Source: DASTCC01 sp035711465 (lineage in GTDB: Bacteria; Acidobacteriota; Vicinamibacteria; Vicinamibacterales; SCN-69-37). From it: a DNA stretch of 7,015 bases. Location: NCBI GenBank assembly GCA_035711465.1, contig DASTCC010000205.1, positions 1 to 7,015 on the forward strand. Direction: 5' to 3'. Shown here one piece after another: positions 5,798-7,015 of the stretch (positions are counted from its first letter, which is position 1; each line of letters begins with the position of its first letter). Made by a program: the position numbers and the translations under genes. The notes under the pieces were generated by a model. The model saw only the letters and a list, made by a program, of their open reading frames with translations, did not search any database and had not been told where the DNA came from.

Positions 5798-6895
5798 TTA
5801 CCCGCCAGCCTCGAAGCGCGCAAGCGACTTCCCGCTCTCGTCCTGCAGCTCGAGGATGCGGCCGAGTACGCGCCAGCGCCGCACCTGCGGCAGCATCTGC
5901 GCGAACGCGGTGTCGATCTCCATGGCGCCCTGACACGCGACGCGTGTCTGCACCGCCTGGTTGAAGCTCAGCTTGCCGCCGTTGCGCTCGTAGTCGCCGA
6001 CGAGACGGTTGCATCCGCCGGTGCCGTTGAACTGCAGGCTCGACGGCTCGAGCGTGATCGACGGCTGCGACACCGCTTTCGCGGCCGCCTGCGACACGGC
6101 GGTGGTGCCGACACGGATGAGGCGCCACTCCGTGCCCTCGAGCGGCGCCGACGAATAGCGCTGCGAGCAGGACTGGCCGGGAAAGACGCGAACGAACCTG
6201 TCGACGACGAGCGTCGGACGCGTGCCCGGGCCGTCGCGGCGATCGCGCGACGCGATCCTCCCGGCGATCGAGACGATGACGGGCTCGCCCGGCGAGAGAC
6301 GCGCGCCGTGATACGCGGTTTCGAGATCGCCGCTCGCGGCTTCCGACGCCACCGGCCAGCGCTTGCCGGTCGCGCAGTCCGTGAACGCGCCTGCGGCGCC
6401 GACGAGGTTGTACGAGCCGCGCATGTCGAGCGCGACATCGAAGGGCTCGAACCGGCCGACGCGGCGGACATCCCACGCCGCATCCTGATCGATCTCGCGC
6501 GCGTCGTCGTTGAGCTTGCGCAGCGTCATGCCGTCCTTGAGCGCGAAGAACTCGGGTGCGACGTCCTGGCCGCCCTTGAGCACGATGGTGCGATGGTCGG
6601 ACGACAGCACCCAGGTGCCCATCTGGTCCCGCCGCTGCGTGACTCCGCCGATCTCGTCGATGCGGAGCGCGTAGCTCTGATCGGGAAAGACGTTGAGGTG
6701 ATAGCGGCGCGACTCGCAGCCGAAACAGGGCAGCGCGCCCTTGAACGTCGCCGGCAAGTTGGCAAGCGGATCGGTCGGCGCGTCAGGCGGCGCGAGCGGC
6801 GGCAGCGCATCGAGCTCGCTCGTGCGCGGTTCGCCCTGACCGCAGGCGGCCGACGCCAGGGCGAGAACGACGACCATGAGCACATGGCGGCGCAT
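5798..6895 (-). CDS. Three-domain lipoprotein: NlpE_N, NlpE_C and META (HslJ-like)
   Basis: This is a 365-residue predicted lipoprotein. The signal peptide MRRHVLMVVVLALASAAC places the lipid on Cys18, followed by a Pro-rich linker (about 23-46). Residues about 47-135 resemble the NlpE N-terminal domain: FKGALPCFGCESRRYHLNVF carries the CxxC (Cys57, Cys60). Residues about 148-243 resemble the NlpE C-terminal OB domain: GSYNLVGAAGAFTDCATGKRW, then PVASEAASGDLETAYHG, and Cys174/Cys243 that could pair. Residues 252-363 are a META/HslJ domain: LEGTEWRLI, GTGGCNRLVGDYERNGGKL and TRVACQG, with Cys295 and Cys321. In E. coli NlpE is an outer-membrane lipoprotein that signals envelope and copper stress to CpxA, and HslJ is a separate heat-inducible protein; here the two families are fused. 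ATG 6895 is preferred over the longer frame to the window edge because GGAGG precedes it by 5 nt and the signal peptide starts there. It is probably in one operon with the hydrolase downstream. Confidence 0.88.
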   Translation of the reverse strand: MRRHVLMVVVLALASAACGQGEPRTSELDALPPLAPPDAPTDPLANLPATFKGALPCFGCESRRYHLNVFPDQSYALRIDEIGGVTQRRDQMGTWVLSSDHRTIVLKGGQDVAPEFFALKDGMTLRKLNDDAREIDQDAAWDVRRVGRFEPFDVALDMRGSYNLVGAAGAFTDCATGKRWPVASEAASGDLETAYHGARLSPGEPVIVSIAGRIASRDRRDGPGTRPTLVVDRFVRVFPGQSCSQRYSSAPLEGTEWRLIRVGTTAVSQAAAKAVSQPSITLEPSSLQFNGTGGCNRLVGDYERNGGKLSFNQAVQTRVACQGAMEIDTAFAQMLPQVRRWRVLGRILELQDESGKSLARFEAGG

Positions 6896-6900
6896 AACGT

Positions 6901-6905
6901 CCTCC
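6901..6905 (-). promoter_or_regulatory. Shine-Dalgarno fixing the start of the NlpE-META gene
   Basis: GGAGG on the minus strand lies 5 nt before ATG 6895. It supports this start over the in-frame upstream codons that run to the window edge. The 40 extra residues those would add (including SRGVCVCLPVEDV) do not look like a leader. I see no convincing promoter hexamers in 6906-7015. Confidence 0.65.
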
Positions 6906-6970
6906 ACCGGGAGGCAGACACACACCCCCCGGGAAGGGACATCAGTCAAAGAGTCATGCCAATCCGTAAA

Positions 6971-6986
6971 CGCCGCCAGCGCGGCG
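6971..6986 (-). terminator. Possible terminator-like hairpin at the right edge
   Basis: Read on the minus strand, CGCCGC (6986-6981), loop GCTG and GCGGCG (6976-6971) make a perfect 6-bp stem followed by TTT. It could end a minus-strand gene lying to the right of the window, or be a chance GC dyad. The T-run is short, so confidence is low. No gene is seen in 6896-7015. Confidence 0.22.
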
Positions 6987-7015
6987 ATCTCTCGAGGGGC
7001 GCTGGGCATAACCAC

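Noticed and set aside
5790..6476. Upstream extension of the hydrolase frame by 229 codons
   Set aside because: It overlaps the NlpE-META gene in another frame, and its translation is Arg-rich and low in complexity. The signal peptide starts cleanly at GTG 5789.
6906..7015. A promoter for the NlpE-META gene (TTTACG, TTGGCA or TTGACT as -35 on the minus strand)
   Set aside because: None has a plausible -10 hexamer at 16-18 bp.

Overview
The window is high-GC bacterial DNA. It most resembles Acidobacteriota, probably the Vicinamibacteria side of the phylum. That placement is an inference from one diagnostic gene, an 800-residue duplicated FtsX/MacB-type permease with no ATPase gene beside it (the ADOP family, known as large paralogous sets in Acidobacteria). 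The base composition and the PadR plus HAAS-type regulator pair fit. No rRNA, tRNA, CRISPR array or insertion sequence is visible.

Layout from left to right. Positions 1-311 hold no gene: about two copies of a 97-100 bp tandem repeat, cut by the window edge, then about 100 bp of unremarkable spacer. Next come two minus-strand genes read right to left: an ankyrin-repeat protein (2785-3873), then the ADOP permease (312-2714), 70 bp apart and possibly co-transcribed. A divergent region at 3874-4002 carries the clearest promoter/operator candidate in the window, a 14-bp near-palindrome. It drives a plus-strand pair: a PadR-family repressor (4003-4353) and a HAAS/DUF1700-like membrane protein (4350-4904), overlapping by 4 nt and each with a good Shine-Dalgarno sequence. 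Facing them, with only 3 nt between stop codons, is a second minus-strand pair: a three-domain lipoprotein (NlpE N-domain, NlpE C-domain, META/HslJ domain; 5798-6895), followed 8 nt later by an exported alpha/beta hydrolase (4908-5789).

Working picture. The PadR/HAAS pair looks like a self-contained regulatory module in which a membrane protein may tune a small winged-helix repressor. The NlpE-META lipoprotein and the hydrolase look like a co-translated envelope pair. The ADOP permease is an envelope protein whose substrate cannot be read from sequence. The most unusual items are the non-coding tandem repeat at the left edge and the NlpE-NlpE-META fusion coupled to a hydrolase. Nothing here amounts to a demonstrably new defence or mobile system. 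Long open frames antisense to the permease and to the ankyrin gene are judged to be shadows of high-GC codon use.
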